Assembly (NCBI GenBank): GCA_934122275.1
Contig: CAKOWI010000006.1
Location: 1-64,000 of the forward strand
Direction of reading: 5' to 3'
From: an uncultured Bacilli bacterium
Lineage (GTDB): Bacteria > Bacillota_I > Bacilli_A > RF39 > UBA660
Length of the DNA stretch: 64,000 nucleotides
Position 1 is the first letter of the stretch; each line of letters starts with the position of its first letter. The notes below the pieces were generated by a model. The model saw only the letters and a list, made by a program, of their open reading frames with translations, searched no databases and was not told where the DNA came from. The position numbers and the translations under genes are program-made. Positions 1-11,602 of this stretch are shown in pieces.

Positions 1-35
1 AAACCCCAATTGATTATAAAACTCAACTAGGGTTT
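1..35 (-). terminator. possible terminator hairpin at window edge
   Basis: AAACCC and GGGTTT arms, with additional partial pairing inside, lie just downstream of the small minus-strand gene ending at 75. Any T-run would fall outside the window, so this is only a candidate. Confidence 0.3.
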
Positions 36-74
36 AAATAATATTCTTTTAGTGTCTACTTTTTATTGACAAGT

Positions 75-287
75 TCAGCTATCATCTAATTCTTTATTTT
101 TAGTATCAATTCCTTTTAAAACATTTTTATATGATTCTTCTATTTCTATCAAATTTCTTTTAGGATCTTTATAACTACTTTGCTTATATATGTTATATAT
201 ATTATATAAATAAATTAATTCGTGTCTAAGCTTAGAATTCATATTTCTTTTAAAGCTTTTTAAGATTCTCTCTTCTAAATTATCCAT
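75..287 (-). CDS. hypothetical 70-residue protein
   Basis: A small charged, probably alpha-helical protein that I do not recognise. It is rich in Lys, Glu, Tyr and Asn, with no membrane segment and no cysteine. A good ribosome binding site (GGAGG four bases before ATG) supports that it is real. It lies downstream of ftsH, separated by a weak terminator, and is probably transcribed alone or by read-through. No function can be assigned from sequence. Confidence 0.6.
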   Translation of the reverse strand: MDNLEERILKSFKRNMNSKLRHELIYLYNIYNIYKQSSYKDPKRNLIEIEESYKNVLKGIDTKNKELDDS

Positions 288-332
288 GATTCCTCCACTA
301 GCATATCTTTACATCATTTTATCACAAAAATA

Positions 333-358
333 TAAAAAAAGCGACCATAAACTAGTCG
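333..358 (-). terminator. weak terminator of ftsH
   Basis: A short CGAC/GTCG stem overlaps the ftsH stop codon and is followed on the minus strand by seven T. The stem is only four pairs, so efficiency is uncertain. Confidence 0.35.
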
Positions 359-2355
359 TTTTCTTTTTCATCATTATCATCTTTAAGGTCATCTGACAAA
401 GCTTTTTTTAATTCCTCTTTATTCATTGAAGAGTATCCTTTTACTTTCTTTTCCTTAGCCATTTCCTTTAATTTTGAAATATTAACATCATCTAACATAT
501 CATTATCAGGCATTTTACCATTTTCTGCTAAATAATCAATTTGTTCTTTAGTTAATGTTTCATGTTCTATTAAATTACTAGCAATTAAGTCTAATAAATC
601 TCTATTTTCCTCTATTATCTTCTTTGCCTTATCATAACATTCATTTACGATTTTTCTAACCTCATTGTCTATCTCAAGTGCAACTTGATCAGAGAAATTT
701 CTGTTTTTATTGTAATCTCTACCTAAGAATGAATTTCCTTCTGGAGTTTCTAACTGAACTGGTCCTAAACTTGACATACCATACTCAGTAACCATACTTC
801 TAGCTATTTTTGTAGCTTTAGAAAAATCATTATGGGCTCCTGTTGTTATTTCATTAAATACAACTTCCTCTGCAACACGACCACCAAGTAATCCCATTAT
901 TTGTTCTAATAACTCAGTTTTAGTTGCAGTATATTTTTCTTCTTTTGGAAGCATTAAGTTATATCCACCTGCTTGTCCTCTTGGAATTATAGTAACTTTT
1001 TGAACATCATTAGCATCATCTAACTTAATTCCTAAAACAGCATGCCCGGCTTCGTGATATGCTACTAGCTTCTTTTCCTTAGCAGTATATTTCTTTGTAA
1101 CCTTTGCTGGTCCCATAATTACTCTATCTATTGCTTCATCTATTTCATTCATAGTAATAGCATTCTTTTCCCTTCTTACTGCAAGAAGAGCAGCTTCATT
1201 AAGTAAGTTTTCCAAATCAGCCCCAGAAAAACCGACCGTTCTTTCTGCAATACTTTCTAAATGAACATTTTTTGATAAAATCTTATTTCTAGCATGTACC
1301 TTCAATATTTCTTCACGAGCATTCTTTTCAGGTAAAGCAACAGTTACCTGTCTATCAAATCTACCTGGTCTTAAAAGTGCTGGATCAAGTACATCTGGTC
1401 TATTTGTTGCAGCTATTATAATTATTCCTTCATTTGCACCAAAGCCATCCATTTCTGTAAGTAATTGGTTAAGAGTTTGTTCTCTTTCATCATGCCCTCC
1501 ACCAATACCTGTACCACGTTGTCTACCTACTGCATCAATTTCATCAATAAATATTAAACATGGTGCATTTTGTTTTGCTTGCTTAAACATATCTCTAACA
1601 CGTGAAGCTCCAACACCAACATATAGTTCAACAAAATCAGAACCTGATATAAAGTAAAATGGTGCATTTGCTTCTCCTGCTACTGCTTTTGCAAGTAAAG
1701 TTTTACCTGTTCCTGGAGGACCTACTAATAATACTCCTTTAGGTATTCTAGCTCCTAATTTAGTAAACTTTTTAGGATTTTTTAGGAAATCTATTAATTC
1801 TTGTAATTCTTCTTTTTCTTCTGGTAAACCAGCAACATCTTTAAATGTTACAATCCCCTTATCTGGATTTAGTTTAGCTCTACTTTTTCCAAAATCCATA
1901 GAACCTTTTTGACTATTTAGTTGCTTAGTAACTAACCAGTATGATGCTCCAATTAAACCACCAAATAATAGTAAGGTTGGTAACATATCTAATAGTCCAT
2001 ACCAAATACTAGATTTAGGATCAGAATTAGATATCACAATAAAATTATTCTTATCACTGTACTTAGTTATTTTTTCTATAACAGAATCAGATAATGGTGT
2101 ACTAACTATAAATGACTTACTCTTATCAGATTTTTTTAGTTCACCTCTTATTTGATACGTATATGCATTAGTACTTGGAGTTATAGATACTTTTTTAACG
2201 TTATTTTCCACTAATGCTTTATTAAACTGATTATAGGTTAATTCTTGTATTTTATTACCAGCCGAATTATAAGTAAATAACAAAAATAGTCCTATTACTA
2301 GTAATAACATATATGGAAACATACCTTTTTTCATATTTTGATTATTCTGTGTCAT
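352..2355 (-). CDS. ftsH: ATP-dependent membrane metalloprotease FtsH
   Basis: FtsH degrades misassembled membrane proteins and short-lived regulators at the cytoplasmic membrane. Order of parts: membrane helix about residues 13-29, an extracytoplasmic FtsH_ext domain, a second helix about 120-142, an AAA+ domain with Walker A GPPGTGKT (212-219), Walker B around 268-273 and LLRPGRFDR (328-336), and the zinc protease motif HEAGH (434-438). The ribosome binding site is AGGAGG six bases before ATG. The start overlaps the end of tilS by 14 bases, as in a tilS-ftsH operon; the hpt gene that often sits between them is absent. Oddity: the C-terminal 35 residues resemble a Rho_N/SAP-type helix-extension motif, which FtsH proteins do not normally carry. 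The family call is very secure; the tail reading is inference. Confidence 0.98.
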   Translation of the reverse strand: MTQNNQNMKKGMFPYMLLLVIGLFLLFTYNSAGNKIQELTYNQFNKALVENNVKKVSITPSTNAYTYQIRGELKKSDKSKSFIVSTPLSDSVIEKITKYSDKNNFIVISNSDPKSSIWYGLLDMLPTLLLFGGLIGASYWLVTKQLNSQKGSMDFGKSRAKLNPDKGIVTFKDVAGLPEEKEELQELIDFLKNPKKFTKLGARIPKGVLLVGPPGTGKTLLAKAVAGEANAPFYFISGSDFVELYVGVGASRVRDMFKQAKQNAPCLIFIDEIDAVGRQRGTGIGGGHDEREQTLNQLLTEMDGFGANEGIIIIAATNRPDVLDPALLRPGRFDRQVTVALPEKNAREEILKVHARNKILSKNVHLESIAERTVGFSGADLENLLNEAALLAVRREKNAITMNEIDEAIDRVIMGPAKVTKKYTAKEKKLVAYHEAGHAVLGIKLDDANDVQKVTIIPRGQAGGYNLMLPKEEKYTATKTELLEQIMGLLGGRVAEEVVFNEITTGAHNDFSKATKIARSMVTEYGMSSLGPVQLETPEGNSFLGRDYNKNRNFSDQVALEIDNEVRKIVNECYDKAKKIIEENRDLLDLIASNLIEHETLTKEQIDYLAENGKMPDNDMLDDVNISKLKEMAKEKKVKGYSSMNKEELKKALSDDLKDDNDEKEND

Positions 2356-3673
2356 TTAATACCTCCTGTTGATACTTAAGTATTATATCATACTTTCCGC
2401 CTTTTGATTTATCGTATTTTGATTTTTTTAACCCTGGTAACCATAAAACATTATTATCACTATCAACTACTACAGGATAATTATTTCTATTTTCTATATT
2501 TATTTTAGAATTTATAAAAACATCTTTTAGTTTTTTGCTTCCCGTCATACCAAGTATTTCTATTTTATCCCCAGGTTTTCTATTTCTAATATATATAGGT
2601 AATTTAATATCTGAACTATATAATGCTGTTTCATAATTAGATGTATCATCTAGTTCATCTACTTTAAAAACTTTATACCCGTTTGGAAGAGATATACAAT
2701 CTTTAAATTCATAGCAAAAATCATTATAAACCTTTTTTTTATCGAAATATATCTTATTATAGGATTTAACTAAAACTTTCTTATTAGGAAATGTCATAAA
2801 TAAATTGGTATTGCTGGAACTTAACAGTTTATGAAATTCATTTATATTTTTATCAGTTATTAATGATATTTCTTCATTATAATTATTAAATAAATATTTT
2901 TCTATTATCTTATCTATTATTAAACTTTCTTCACTATTTAACTTATCCAAATCTATTACATTATCACTAATTATTTTATTGTATTTTTCATCAATAACTT
3001 TCTGAATATAATTTTCATAATCTTGTATTTTTGATGAAAATTCTAAGAATTTAAGATGTACGTTTTTATTTTCTTCCTTTAGTAGTGGAAGTATTTTATT
3101 TCTATATCTATTTCTTGTATACTTATTATTTAGATTAGATTTATCTACAGCAAATGGTATATTTAAATCTTTACAATTATTTAATATTTGGTCTTTTGTT
3201 AGATAAAGTAGTGGCCTTACGATCTTATAATTACTTCGATTACTTATTAATTTAATACCAGAATACCCACTAATACTTGAACCTCTAACCATTCTCATAA
3301 GCACCGTTTCAACTAAATCATCTCCATGATGTGCCGTAAATAAATACCTAGAATCATATTTTTTCATTAAGGAATCAAAAAAATTATATCTCTTTGTTCT
3401 TGCTTCACTTTCAGTGAATTTATTATTAAAATATTTATCAATTTTCATAACTTCAAATATTATGTTATTTTTCTTACAGTATTTTTCTAATTCTTTTTGT
3501 TCATTTTCACTTTCTAACCTTAAATTATGATTAACATGTGCACACACTATTTTTTTATATTTATTTTTTAAAATATCTAGCAAAAACATAGAATCAGGAC
3601 CATATGATACTGCTACAACTATATATTCATCTTTGATGTCCAAATAATTTAAAAAATCAAATACATCCTTCAT
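2342..3673 (-). CDS. tilS: tRNA(Ile)-lysidine synthase TilS
   Basis: TilS converts C34 of tRNA-Ile(CAU) to lysidine, which lets the tRNA read AUA. This codon is heavily used in such an AT-rich genome, so the gene is likely essential. The N-terminal PP-loop ATPase domain contains SYGPDS (residues 23-28), where the family normally has SGGxDS; the second residue is Tyr instead of Gly. Further support is the TAHHGDDLVET motif and a C-terminal TilS domain (IRNRKPGD, GSKKLKDVFI). At 443 residues it is full length. The start has AAGGTGATTTT before ATG. It is the first gene of a unit with ftsH. Confidence 0.95.
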   Translation of the reverse strand: MKDVFDFLNYLDIKDEYIVVAVSYGPDSMFLLDILKNKYKKIVCAHVNHNLRLESENEQKELEKYCKKNNIIFEVMKIDKYFNNKFTESEARTKRYNFFDSLMKKYDSRYLFTAHHGDDLVETVLMRMVRGSSISGYSGIKLISNRSNYKIVRPLLYLTKDQILNNCKDLNIPFAVDKSNLNNKYTRNRYRNKILPLLKEENKNVHLKFLEFSSKIQDYENYIQKVIDEKYNKIISDNVIDLDKLNSEESLIIDKIIEKYLFNNYNEEISLITDKNINEFHKLLSSSNTNLFMTFPNKKVLVKSYNKIYFDKKKVYNDFCYEFKDCISLPNGYKVFKVDELDDTSNYETALYSSDIKLPIYIRNRKPGDKIEILGMTGSKKLKDVFINSKINIENRNNYPVVVDSDNNVLWLPGLKKSKYDKSKGGKYDIILKYQQEVLNDTE

Positions 3674-3710
3674 AAAATCACCTTAACGTATATTGTAACA
3701 TAAAAAGAAA

Positions 3711-3737
3711 AAAACACCATATTAATACAGTGTTTTT
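3711..3737 (-). terminator. terminator of the 116-residue gene
   Basis: AAAAACAC and GTGTTTTT arms enclose a 12-base AT-rich loop and are followed by T-rich sequence on the minus strand. It separates the small gene from tilS. Confidence 0.7.
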
Positions 3738-3754
3738 AATAAATTTTAAATATA

Positions 3755-4105
3755 TTATTTAATTTCTAAATGCTTTACTTTCTTACCATTTTTAGAATCA
3801 AGGTCAACAAAGTTAAAGTTTTTATGAACTAACTTAATTAAAGGATCATTATCACACCAAGTTGATATATAACCATCTTCGTTTAATGTAAGTCCTGGTG
3901 GAATTATTAAATCCTCTATAGAAGATGATGAAAATATTACTGGTAATTGTTTTACGTCAGGAATACATTCATTATCTAATTTTTCTATATATTTTTTAGA
4001 TATTGCAAAAATAGTTGTTTCATTAACCTTTAAAAAGTCTTCACAGATAATATATAATCTTTTATCAATTGCATCTTCATTTATTTTTCTAACTTTTTTA
4101 TACAT
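3755..4105 (-). CDS. hypothetical 116-residue protein
   Basis: I do not recognise this protein. It is soluble, of mixed charge, with no signal peptide, starting MYKKVRKINEDA. A longer frame reaching upstream would give a hydrophobic FFFFF stretch, but that part is the rpoC terminator and promoter region. The start chosen has TGGAGGG four bases upstream. The gene sits between rpoC and tilS with its own promoter (4128-4156) and terminator, so it is a free-standing single-gene unit inserted into an otherwise conserved neighbourhood. Confidence 0.65.
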   Translation of the reverse strand: MYKKVRKINEDAIDKRLYIICEDFLKVNETTIFAISKKYIEKLDNECIPDVKQLPVIFSSSSIEDLIIPPGLTLNEDGYISTWCDNDPLIKLVHKNFNFVDLDSKNGKKVKHLEIK

Positions 4106-4127
4106 AAACCCTCCACATGTGATGCAT

Positions 4128-4156
4128 ATAGTAACAAAAAAGAAAAAGAAAGTCAA
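4128..4156 (-). promoter_or_regulatory. sigma-A promoter overlapping rpoC terminator
   Basis: TTGACT, 17 bases, TACTAT on the minus strand. The -35 box lies inside the loop and distal arm of the rpoBC terminator hairpin, and the spacer is the terminator T-run. Confidence 0.65.
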
Positions 4157-4171
4157 TAATTAACTTTCTTT
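4136..4171 (-). terminator. rpoBC operon terminator
   Basis: A nine-pair perfect stem AAAGAAAGT / ACTTTCTTT touches the rpoC stop codon and is followed by a T-rich tract on the minus strand. Confidence 0.85.
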
Positions 4172-7100
4172 TAATCTGTTAGTTGTTCTTCTAATATATC
4201 TAATACATCAGTATCAACTTGTTCACTTTCTAACTTATACTTAACGTTAGAGTAATATTTTGAACCTGTACCAGCTGGAATTAATTTACCAATTATAACA
4301 TTTTCTTTTAATCCAGTTAGATTATCAACTTTACCCTTAATCGCAGCATCTGTTAATATTCTTGTAGTTTCTTGGAACGAAGCTGCAGATAAGAATGAAT
4401 CAGTTTCCAAAGACGCTTTAGTTATACCAAGCATTATTGGACGACCTGTTGCAGGCTTTTTACCAGCTATTATAGCTTCTTTATTAGCTCTAGTAAATTC
4501 ATGCATTGAAACAAGTTTACCATCGACTAATGAAGTTTCTCCTCCGTCTACTATTTTAATTCTAGCTATCATACGACGAGCAAGAATTTCAACGTGTTTG
4601 TCAGATACATCAACACCTTGTGATTTATAAACTTTTTGTACTTCAGATAGAATATAGTTTTGAGCTGTTATTGGATCTGTTACCGCAAGTAATTCTTTTG
4701 GATTTATAGAACCAATATTTAGTTTGTCTCCAGCTTTAACTTTATTTCCAACCTCAACACATAACTTAACACCATAGTTAGTTGTATGTTCTCTCGTTTC
4801 TACATCATTAGTTATTGCTATCTTATATTTACCATTAACTTCTTCTATATTAGTTATAGTACCATTAATTTCAGCGATTGTAGATTTTGCTTTTGGCATT
4901 CTAGCTTCAAATAATTCTTGTACACGAGGTAAACCTTGAGTTATATCTGCTCCTGATGCAACACCACCATTGTGGAATGTACGCATCGTAAGCTGAGTAC
5001 CTGGTTCACCAATTGATTGTGCTGCCATAATACCAACTGCTTCTCCGATTTCAACTAAGTTACCAGTAGCTAAATTGACACCATAACAATGTTCACAAAC
5101 ACCATTTTCTGTTTTACATGTAAGAGCTGTTCTAATTTCTACTTCTTTTATTCCAGCCTTATCAATTTTATCAGCGATTGGTTCTGTAATCAATTGATTT
5201 TTATCAATTATTAATTCTTTTGTTGTTGGATCTATTACCTTCTTATTAGTGAAACGTCCAACGATACGTTCATGTAAGCTTTCTATTACAGTACCAGCAT
5301 TATCATCAATAAATGCAGAAACAACTACACCTTGAATAGTACCGCAATCCTCTTCTCTTACAATAACGTCTTGAACAACATCAACTAAACGTCTTGTTAA
5401 GTAACCAGAATCCGCTGTCTTAAGTGCTGTATCGGCATTACCTTTACGAGTACCATGAGTAGAAATGAAGTATTCAGAAACGGATAGACCTTCAACGAAT
5501 GAAGACGTTACTGGAATTTCAACTGGTTCACCATTTGGTTTAGCAAGAAGTCCACGCATACCTGCCATTTGGTTATACTGACCAATTGATCCACGAGCAC
5601 CAGAATTAACCATCATCATTATAGGATTGTCAGTTAAAGCTTCTACTTTTTGCTTTAATTCTTTTTCTACTTCACTTGTAGTATTATTCCATACTTCACA
5701 AACTTTTTCGTAACGTTCTCTATCAGTTATTAAACCACGTCTATATTGTTTATTAATGGTATCAACTACCTTTTGTGATTTATCGATTATTTCATTTTTA
5801 TGTTCACTTTTTACTACGTCTGCAATTGATATAGAAATACCAGATAAAGTAGAATATTTAAATCCTAAATTCTTTAATTTATCAAGGTATATTGAAGTTT
5901 CAGTTGTCTTATAACGTTTAAACACTTGTGCAATGATTTTCTTTAAATCACCTTTAGCAAATGGTTTAATTATTTCTCTTTTCTTTATTTCTTCTGGAAT
6001 ATTTGAACCTTTCTTTAAGAAATGGTTCATAGGTGTAAAGCTTTCATAGTTAGCTTTAGTAGGCTCATTAATGTATTGGAATCCATCAGGTAATATTTCA
6101 TTGAATAACAATTTACCTACTGTTGTTACTAAATACATTTCTTTTTGTTCATCAGTAAATGTCTTGTATTTAAATGATTTTGCTGGAAGTACTATTCTAG
6201 CATGTAATGTAACTTCTCTTCTTTCGTATGCACCTATAGCTTCATTCATGTCTTTAAATACTCTACCTTCACCTTTATCTCCTGGTTTTTCAGTAGTTAT
6301 ATAATAGTTACCTAATACCATATCTTGAGATGGAGTAACGATTGGTTTACCATCCTTAGGGTCTAGTATGTTATTTGATGATAACATAAGTAATCTAGCT
6401 TCAGCTTGTGCAGCTTCTGATAATGGTACGTGAACAGCCATTTGGTCACCATCAAAGTCAGCATTAAATCCAGCACAAACAAGCGGATGTAATCTAATAG
6501 CTTTACCACTTACTAATTTAGGTTCAAATGCTTGAATACCTAATCTGTGAAGTGTTGGAGCACGGTTTAACATTACTGGATGTTCTTTAATAACATCTTC
6601 AACAACATCCCATACTCTTTCATCTTGATTTTCAATCATTTTTTTAGCAGATTTAATGTTATGAACAATGTCTCTTTCTACTAAACCATGAATAACGTGA
6701 GGTTTAAATAATTCAAGTGCCATTTCTTTTGGTATACCACATTGATACATTTTAAGTTCTGGTCCAACAGCGATAACACTACGTCCAGAATAGTCAACAC
6801 GTTTACCAAGTAAGTTCTGACGGAAACGACCTTGTTTACCCTTTAACATAGAAGAAATTGATTTAAGTGGTCTATTTGATGGACCAGTTACATTTCTACC
6901 ACGTCTTCCGTTATCAAATAAAGCATCAACTGCTTCTTGAAGCATTCTTTTTTCATTTTGAACAATGATTGATGGGGCATTTAACTCAAGTAACTTCTTT
7001 AAACGGTTGTTACGGTTAATAACACGTCTATATAAATCATTTAAATCACTTGTTGCAAAACGACCACCATCTAATTGAATCATTGGTCTTAATTCTGGAG

Positions 7101-7803
7101 GTATAACAGGAAGTGCTGTTAATATCATCCATTCTGGTTTATTACCTGATTTATCAAATGAATCCAATATATCAAGCCTCTTAAGCAAACGAGTTCTTTT
7201 TTGTTCTTGTGCACCATCTAATTCTGCTTCTATCTTTTTGATTTCTTCTTTTACGTCTATTTCCTTTAAAAGTTTAAGTATTGCCTCAGCTCCCATACCA
7301 ACTTCAAATGTATTACCATATTTTTCATAATATGCTCTATATTCTTTGTCAGATAAAGTTTGCTTTTTTTCTAAAGGGGCAGCACCTGGATTTATTACTA
7401 CGTAAGATACAAAGTATAATACTTCTTCTAAGTCTCTTGGAGACATATCAAGAACTAACCCCATACGGCTTGGTACACCCTTAAAGAACCATATATGTGA
7501 TACTGGTGTAGCAAGTTCGATGTGACCCATACGTTCACGACGAACTTTTGCCTTTGTAACTTCAACACCACATCTATCACAAGTTATATTTTTATATCTT
7601 AATCTTTTGTATTTTCCACATGAACATTCATAATCCTTTGTAGGACCAAATATTTTTTCACAAAATAATCCGTCTCTTTCAGGTTTTAATGTACGATAAT
7701 TTATTGTTTCAGGTTTTTTAACTTCACCATGAGACCATTCTCTTATTTGTTCGGGAGAAGCTATAGATATTTTAATTCCTTCAAATTTATTAGCATCTAA
7801 CAT
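4171..7803 (-). CDS. rpoC: RNA polymerase subunit beta-prime
   Basis: Catalytic subunit of DNA-directed RNA polymerase. The N-terminal zinc ribbon ([11 protein letters not shown]...CDRCG) is intact, the metal-binding active-site motif [12 protein letters not shown] is present, and the trigger-loop and bridge-helix region is visible around GARGS and [11 protein letters not shown]. The C-terminal zinc cluster ([13 protein letters not shown]) is also present. At 1210 residues it matches Firmicute proteins. Its ATG overlaps the rpoB stop codon by one base, so translation is coupled. No unusual insertion was seen. Confidence 0.99.
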   Translation of the reverse strand: MLDANKFEGIKISIASPEQIREWSHGEVKKPETINYRTLKPERDGLFCEKIFGPTKDYECSCGKYKRLRYKNITCDRCGVEVTKAKVRRERMGHIELATPVSHIWFFKGVPSRMGLVLDMSPRDLEEVLYFVSYVVINPGAAPLEKKQTLSDKEYRAYYEKYGNTFEVGMGAEAILKLLKEIDVKEEIKKIEAELDGAQEQKRTRLLKRLDILDSFDKSGNKPEWMILTALPVIPPELRPMIQLDGGRFATSDLNDLYRRVINRNNRLKKLLELNAPSIIVQNEKRMLQEAVDALFDNGRRGRNVTGPSNRPLKSISSMLKGKQGRFRQNLLGKRVDYSGRSVIAVGPELKMYQCGIPKEMALELFKPHVIHGLVERDIVHNIKSAKKMIENQDERVWDVVEDVIKEHPVMLNRAPTLHRLGIQAFEPKLVSGKAIRLHPLVCAGFNADFDGDQMAVHVPLSEAAQAEARLLMLSSNNILDPKDGKPIVTPSQDMVLGNYYITTEKPGDKGEGRVFKDMNEAIGAYERREVTLHARIVLPAKSFKYKTFTDEQKEMYLVTTVGKLLFNEILPDGFQYINEPTKANYESFTPMNHFLKKGSNIPEEIKKREIIKPFAKGDLKKIIAQVFKRYKTTETSIYLDKLKNLGFKYSTLSGISISIADVVKSEHKNEIIDKSQKVVDTINKQYRRGLITDRERYEKVCEVWNNTTSEVEKELKQKVEALTDNPIMMMVNSGARGSIGQYNQMAGMRGLLAKPNGEPVEIPVTSSFVEGLSVSEYFISTHGTRKGNADTALKTADSGYLTRRLVDVVQDVIVREEDCGTIQGVVVSAFIDDNAGTVIESLHERIVGRFTNKKVIDPTTKELIIDKNQLITEPIADKIDKAGIKEVEIRTALTCKTENGVCEHCYGVNLATGNLVEIGEAVGIMAAQSIGEPGTQLTMRTFHNGGVASGADITQGLPRVQELFEARMPKAKSTIAEINGTITNIEEVNGKYKIAITNDVETREHTTNYGVKLCVEVGNKVKAGDKLNIGSINPKELLAVTDPITAQNYILSEVQKVYKSQGVDVSDKHVEILARRMIARIKIVDGGETSLVDGKLVSMHEFTRANKEAIIAGKKPATGRPIMLGITKASLETDSFLSAASFQETTRILTDAAIKGKVDNLTGLKENVIIGKLIPAGTGSKYYSNVKYKLESEQVDTDVLDILEEQLTD

Positions 7804-10800
7804 TATTCTTCATCCCCTTCCATGAAATCATCATCTAATTCATCAAGTTCATCTTCGATTTCAGCATTGAAATCGTCTTCTTCCTCTTCATCAGATTCTT
7901 CTTCATCGTATTCATCATCAGTTTTAGTTTCTACTGATTCTTTTGGTTTTATCATTGAAACATTATCAATTTCCTCTATTGAAAGTGGAGAAGCTTCATT
8001 GTCTTCCTCTTCTTCTAAGGTTCTAATATCAACTTCTTTACCATCTTCATTTATCATAGCTATATTTAATCCTAAAGCTTGGAATTCTTTAACTAATACA
8101 CGGAAACTTTCAGGAACACCAGCTTGATCAATAGTTTTACCTTTTACTATAGATTCATATACTTTAACACGTCCAACAACGTCATCTGATTTAACTGTTA
8201 AAATTTCTTGAAGTACGTGAGCAGCACCATAAGCATAAAGTGCCCAAACTTCCATTTCTCCAAATCTTTGTCCACCAAATTGTGCTTTACCACCTAATGG
8301 TTGTTGTGTAACTAATGAGTATGGACCAGTTGCACGTGCGTGTAATTTATCATCAACCATGTGGTCAAGTTTAATCATGTACATAACACCAACTGCTACA
8401 CGGTTATCAAATGGTTCACCAGTTTTACCATTATATAGAACGGTTTTACCATCTGGATCCATTCCAGCTTCTGCCATCATTTCTTGAATATCTTCCCAAG
8501 TAGCACCATCAAATACTGGAGTTGCGGTATAAACACCTAACTTTTTAGCAGCCATACCTAAATGCATTTCCAAAACTTGTCCCGGGTTCATACGAGAAGG
8601 AACACCAAGAGGGTTAAGCAAGATATCAACTGGAGTACCATCTGGTAAGTAAGGCATATCTTCTTGTGGAACTACTAGTGAAACAACACCTTTATTTCCG
8701 TGACGACCAGCCATTTTGTCACCAACTTGAATCTTACGTTTTTGAACTATATATACACGAATTTCTTTTGAAACACCACTTGGTAATTCATCAGAATCCT
8801 TTTTAGTGTAAATTTTTATATCATGAACAATACCAGCTCCGCCGTGTGGAACACGAAGAGATGTATCTCTAACTTCACGAGTTTTCTCTCCAAAGATTGC
8901 ATGTAATAATTTTTCTTCTGAAGTAAGTTCAACCATTCCCTTTGGAGTTACCTTACCAACTAGAATGTCTCCTTCTTTAACTTCTGTACCAATTCTAATA
9001 ATACCATTAGCATCTAGATTTTTACGAGCATCTTCACTTACATTTGGAATATCACGAGTAATTTCCTCAGGACCTAACTTAGTATCACGACATTGTATTT
9101 CATAATCTTCTAGGTAAATTGATGTTAATGCATCTTCTTTTACCATTTTTTCATTTAATATTACAGCATCTTCATAGTCATAACCATTATAAGTCATAAA
9201 TGCAACAACTAAGTTCTTACCAAGAGCAACTTCGCCCTTATCTGTTGATGGTCCATCAGCTATTACTTGTCCGCGTTTTACACTATCTCCAATTCTAACA
9301 ATCGGTCTTTGATGATAACAAGTACCTGCATTTGAACCCTCAAAGTTCTTAAGTAAATATATATCTTTTGATTTTAATGTTTTTACAACGATTTTCTTAC
9401 CATCAACATACTCAACTACACCATCTGCTTTAGCTAAAACAACTACACCAGAGTCTTTAGCAGCTTGTGCCTCAACACCTGTTGCAACAAGAGCAGCTTC
9501 TGATTTTAATAATGGTAATGCTTGACGTTGCATGTTACATCCCATAAGTGCACGTTTACCATCATCATGGTCTAGGAATGGAATACAACTTGTTGTAACT
9601 GATACAATTTGTTGTGGTGCAACATCGATGTAATCAACATCTGTTGGCTTAGCTAATATATTTTCACCATTTTGTCTAGCTGGACAATGTTCTTCTACTA
9701 TTTCACCATTTTCCATTTTAACATTTGCTTGTGAAATAATGTGTCCTGCTTCTTCATCAGCAGTTAAATAATCAATTTGATCTAATAACTTACCGTCTTT
9801 AACTCTTCTATATGGAGTCATAATAAATCCATATTCATTAACTTTTGCATAATTAGCAAGTGAAGTAATAAGACCTATATTAGCACCTTCTGGAGACTCT
9901 ATAGGACAAATTCTACCATAGTGTGATACGTTAACGTCACGTACTTCCATTGCTGCTCTATCACGTGATAAACCACCAGGACCAAGAGCTGATAAACGAC
10001 GTTTGTTGTTTAACTCTGATAATGGATTTATCTGATCCATGAATTGTGATAATGGACTTGATCCAAAGAATTCTTTAATAACAGCAGTTATAGGTCTTAT
10101 ATTAATTAGAGTTTTTGGAGTAGCTGTTTCGATATCAAGTGTAGTCATTCTTTCACGAATTACTCTTTCCATACGAGCAACTCCGACCCTAAATTGATTT
10201 TGTAATAATTCTCCAACTTGTCTTAAACGACGGTTAGATAAATGGTCTATTTCATCTATAGAACCTATTCCATGTAATAAATTCAAATAATATGATACAG
10301 AAGCATAAATATCAGAAATAGTTAATGTTTTAACGTCAATACTTTGATCATTACCAATTATTTTTACTATTTTATCTGCTTCAAGAGGTGAATATACACT
10401 TAAAACTTGAACCATAGTATGATCATCTAATTCTTTATTCATTGTAGCATCAATCATACCATAACCATCTTTCAAGATTGGTTTTAATTTTTCCATTACA
10501 TCATTAGTAATCTTTGTACCCTTTTCAAATACTTTTTCACCATCAACTACTATATCTTCTGCTAAAACTTGATTTAGTAAACGATCACAAATATTTAATT
10601 TTTTATTAAATTTGTAACGTCCAACTTTCGCTAAATCATATCTAAAAGCATCAAAAAATCTTGTTATTAATTGGTTTTTTGCACTATCTAATGTTGCAGG
10701 TTCACCTGGTTTTAATTTTTCATATATTTCAAGTAAAGCCTCATCTGTATTTTTGGTAGAATCTTTAGCCAATGTATTGTTTAGGAATTCATCCTCACCA

Positions 10801-11432
10801 AATACCTTTTTTATATCCTCATCACTAGAAAGACCAAAAGCTCTTAAATAAGTTGTAATAGCAACCTTTCTGTTACGATCAATTCTTACATCAACAGCAT
10901 CTTTACTATTTAGTTTATATTCAAGCCAAGTGCCTCTGGTAGGTATAATTTGAGAAGATACAACAGGTCTACCATTTTTATCTATTTCCCTTCCATAGTA
11001 TACACTTGGAGAACGAACTAATTGTGATACTATAACACGTTCAGAACCATTGAAAATAAATGAACCTGAATCAGTCATAAGTGGCATATCACCTAAAAAT
11101 ATTTCTTGTTCTTTTACCTCTCCTGTTTCATTATTGAACAAACGAGTTTGAACTTTTAATGGAGCAGCGTAAGTAGTCTTCTTCTCCTTACATTCTTTAA
11201 TAGTATGTCTTGGTTCGTCAAATGAGTACTCACCAAATTCTAAGCGTAGTGTTCTAGAGAAATTTTCTACTGGGCTTATTTCCTCTAACACTTCTTTAAT
11301 TCCTTCTCTTATAAACCAATCATAAGATTTAGTTTGTACTTCAAGTAATTCACCTAGTTCTAGTGAATTTGCTACTCTAGAGAAGTCTCTTCTTTCACGA
11401 TATTCGTTTACTTTTCTTATTTTATAAGCCAC
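7803..11432 (-). CDS. rpoB: RNA polymerase subunit beta
   Basis: Catalytic beta subunit, 1209 residues, coupled to rpoC by a one-base overlap. Conserved blocks include SQFMDQ...[21 protein letters not shown] and the [12 protein letters not shown] motif. In the rifampicin pocket the residues matching E. coli Q510, T525 and H526 are Pro460, Asn475 and Asn476; Asn at the H526 position is known from naturally rifampicin-insensitive Mollicutes. A second oddity is a long acidic tail (about the last 70 residues, mostly Glu/Asp/Ser) beyond the usual C-terminus. It has its own strong sigma-A promoter (11502-11530). The family call is certain; the resistance inference needs phenotype. Confidence 0.99.
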   Translation of the reverse strand: MAYKIRKVNEYRERRDFSRVANSLELGELLEVQTKSYDWFIREGIKEVLEEISPVENFSRTLRLEFGEYSFDEPRHTIKECKEKKTTYAAPLKVQTRLFNNETGEVKEQEIFLGDMPLMTDSGSFIFNGSERVIVSQLVRSPSVYYGREIDKNGRPVVSSQIIPTRGTWLEYKLNSKDAVDVRIDRNRKVAITTYLRAFGLSSDEDIKKVFGEDEFLNNTLAKDSTKNTDEALLEIYEKLKPGEPATLDSAKNQLITRFFDAFRYDLAKVGRYKFNKKLNICDRLLNQVLAEDIVVDGEKVFEKGTKITNDVMEKLKPILKDGYGMIDATMNKELDDHTMVQVLSVYSPLEADKIVKIIGNDQSIDVKTLTISDIYASVSYYLNLLHGIGSIDEIDHLSNRRLRQVGELLQNQFRVGVARMERVIRERMTTLDIETATPKTLINIRPITAVIKEFFGSSPLSQFMDQINPLSELNNKRRLSALGPGGLSRDRAAMEVRDVNVSHYGRICPIESPEGANIGLITSLANYAKVNEYGFIMTPYRRVKDGKLLDQIDYLTADEEAGHIISQANVKMENGEIVEEHCPARQNGENILAKPTDVDYIDVAPQQIVSVTTSCIPFLDHDDGKRALMGCNMQRQALPLLKSEAALVATGVEAQAAKDSGVVVLAKADGVVEYVDGKKIVVKTLKSKDIYLLKNFEGSNAGTCYHQRPIVRIGDSVKRGQVIADGPSTDKGEVALGKNLVVAFMTYNGYDYEDAVILNEKMVKEDALTSIYLEDYEIQCRDTKLGPEEITRDIPNVSEDARKNLDANGIIRIGTEVKEGDILVGKVTPKGMVELTSEEKLLHAIFGEKTREVRDTSLRVPHGGAGIVHDIKIYTKKDSDELPSGVSKEIRVYIVQKRKIQVGDKMAGRHGNKGVVSLVVPQEDMPYLPDGTPVDILLNPLGVPSRMNPGQVLEMHLGMAAKKLGVYTATPVFDGATWEDIQEMMAEAGMDPDGKTVLYNGKTGEPFDNRVAVGVMYMIKLDHMVDDKLHARATGPYSLVTQQPLGGKAQFGGQRFGEMEVWALYAYGAAHVLQEILTVKSDDVVGRVKVYESIVKGKTIDQAGVPESFRVLVKEFQALGLNIAMINEDGKEVDIRTLEEEEDNEASPLSIEEIDNVSMIKPKESVETKTDDEYDEEESDEEEEDDFNAEIEDELDELDDDFMEGDEE

Positions 11433-11501
11433 GCGTTTCCACCCCTAAACTATAAATTTTAAAGAACATGTCTAAAATTAAAGACATAGTACCAATTTAA
11501 A

Positions 11502-11530
11502 ATATTACAGAAAAAATCTAGAGTTGTCAA
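11502..11530 (-). promoter_or_regulatory. strong sigma-A promoter of rpoBC
   Basis: TTGACA, 17 bases, TAATAT on the minus strand, about 70 bases before the rpoB start. A small ATGTCT/AGACAT hairpin (11469-11488) lies in the leader. Confidence 0.8.
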
Positions 11531-11540
11531 CATATTTTAC

Positions 11541-11569
11541 AAAAAAACACAAATATTTTCATATTTGTG
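11541..11569 (-). terminator. terminator after the ybxB-like gene
   Basis: Nine-pair perfect stem CACAAATAT / ATATTTGTG with a four-base loop and seven T on the minus strand. Confidence 0.88.
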
Positions 11570-11602
11570 ACTTAAAATATTTTAATAACTGTTTTTTAAT
11601 AT

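Noticed and set aside
7822..8127. Ser-rich frame opposite the end of rpoB
   Set aside because: It is the complement of the Glu/Asp-rich rpoB tail (GAA/GAT read backwards as Ser codons).
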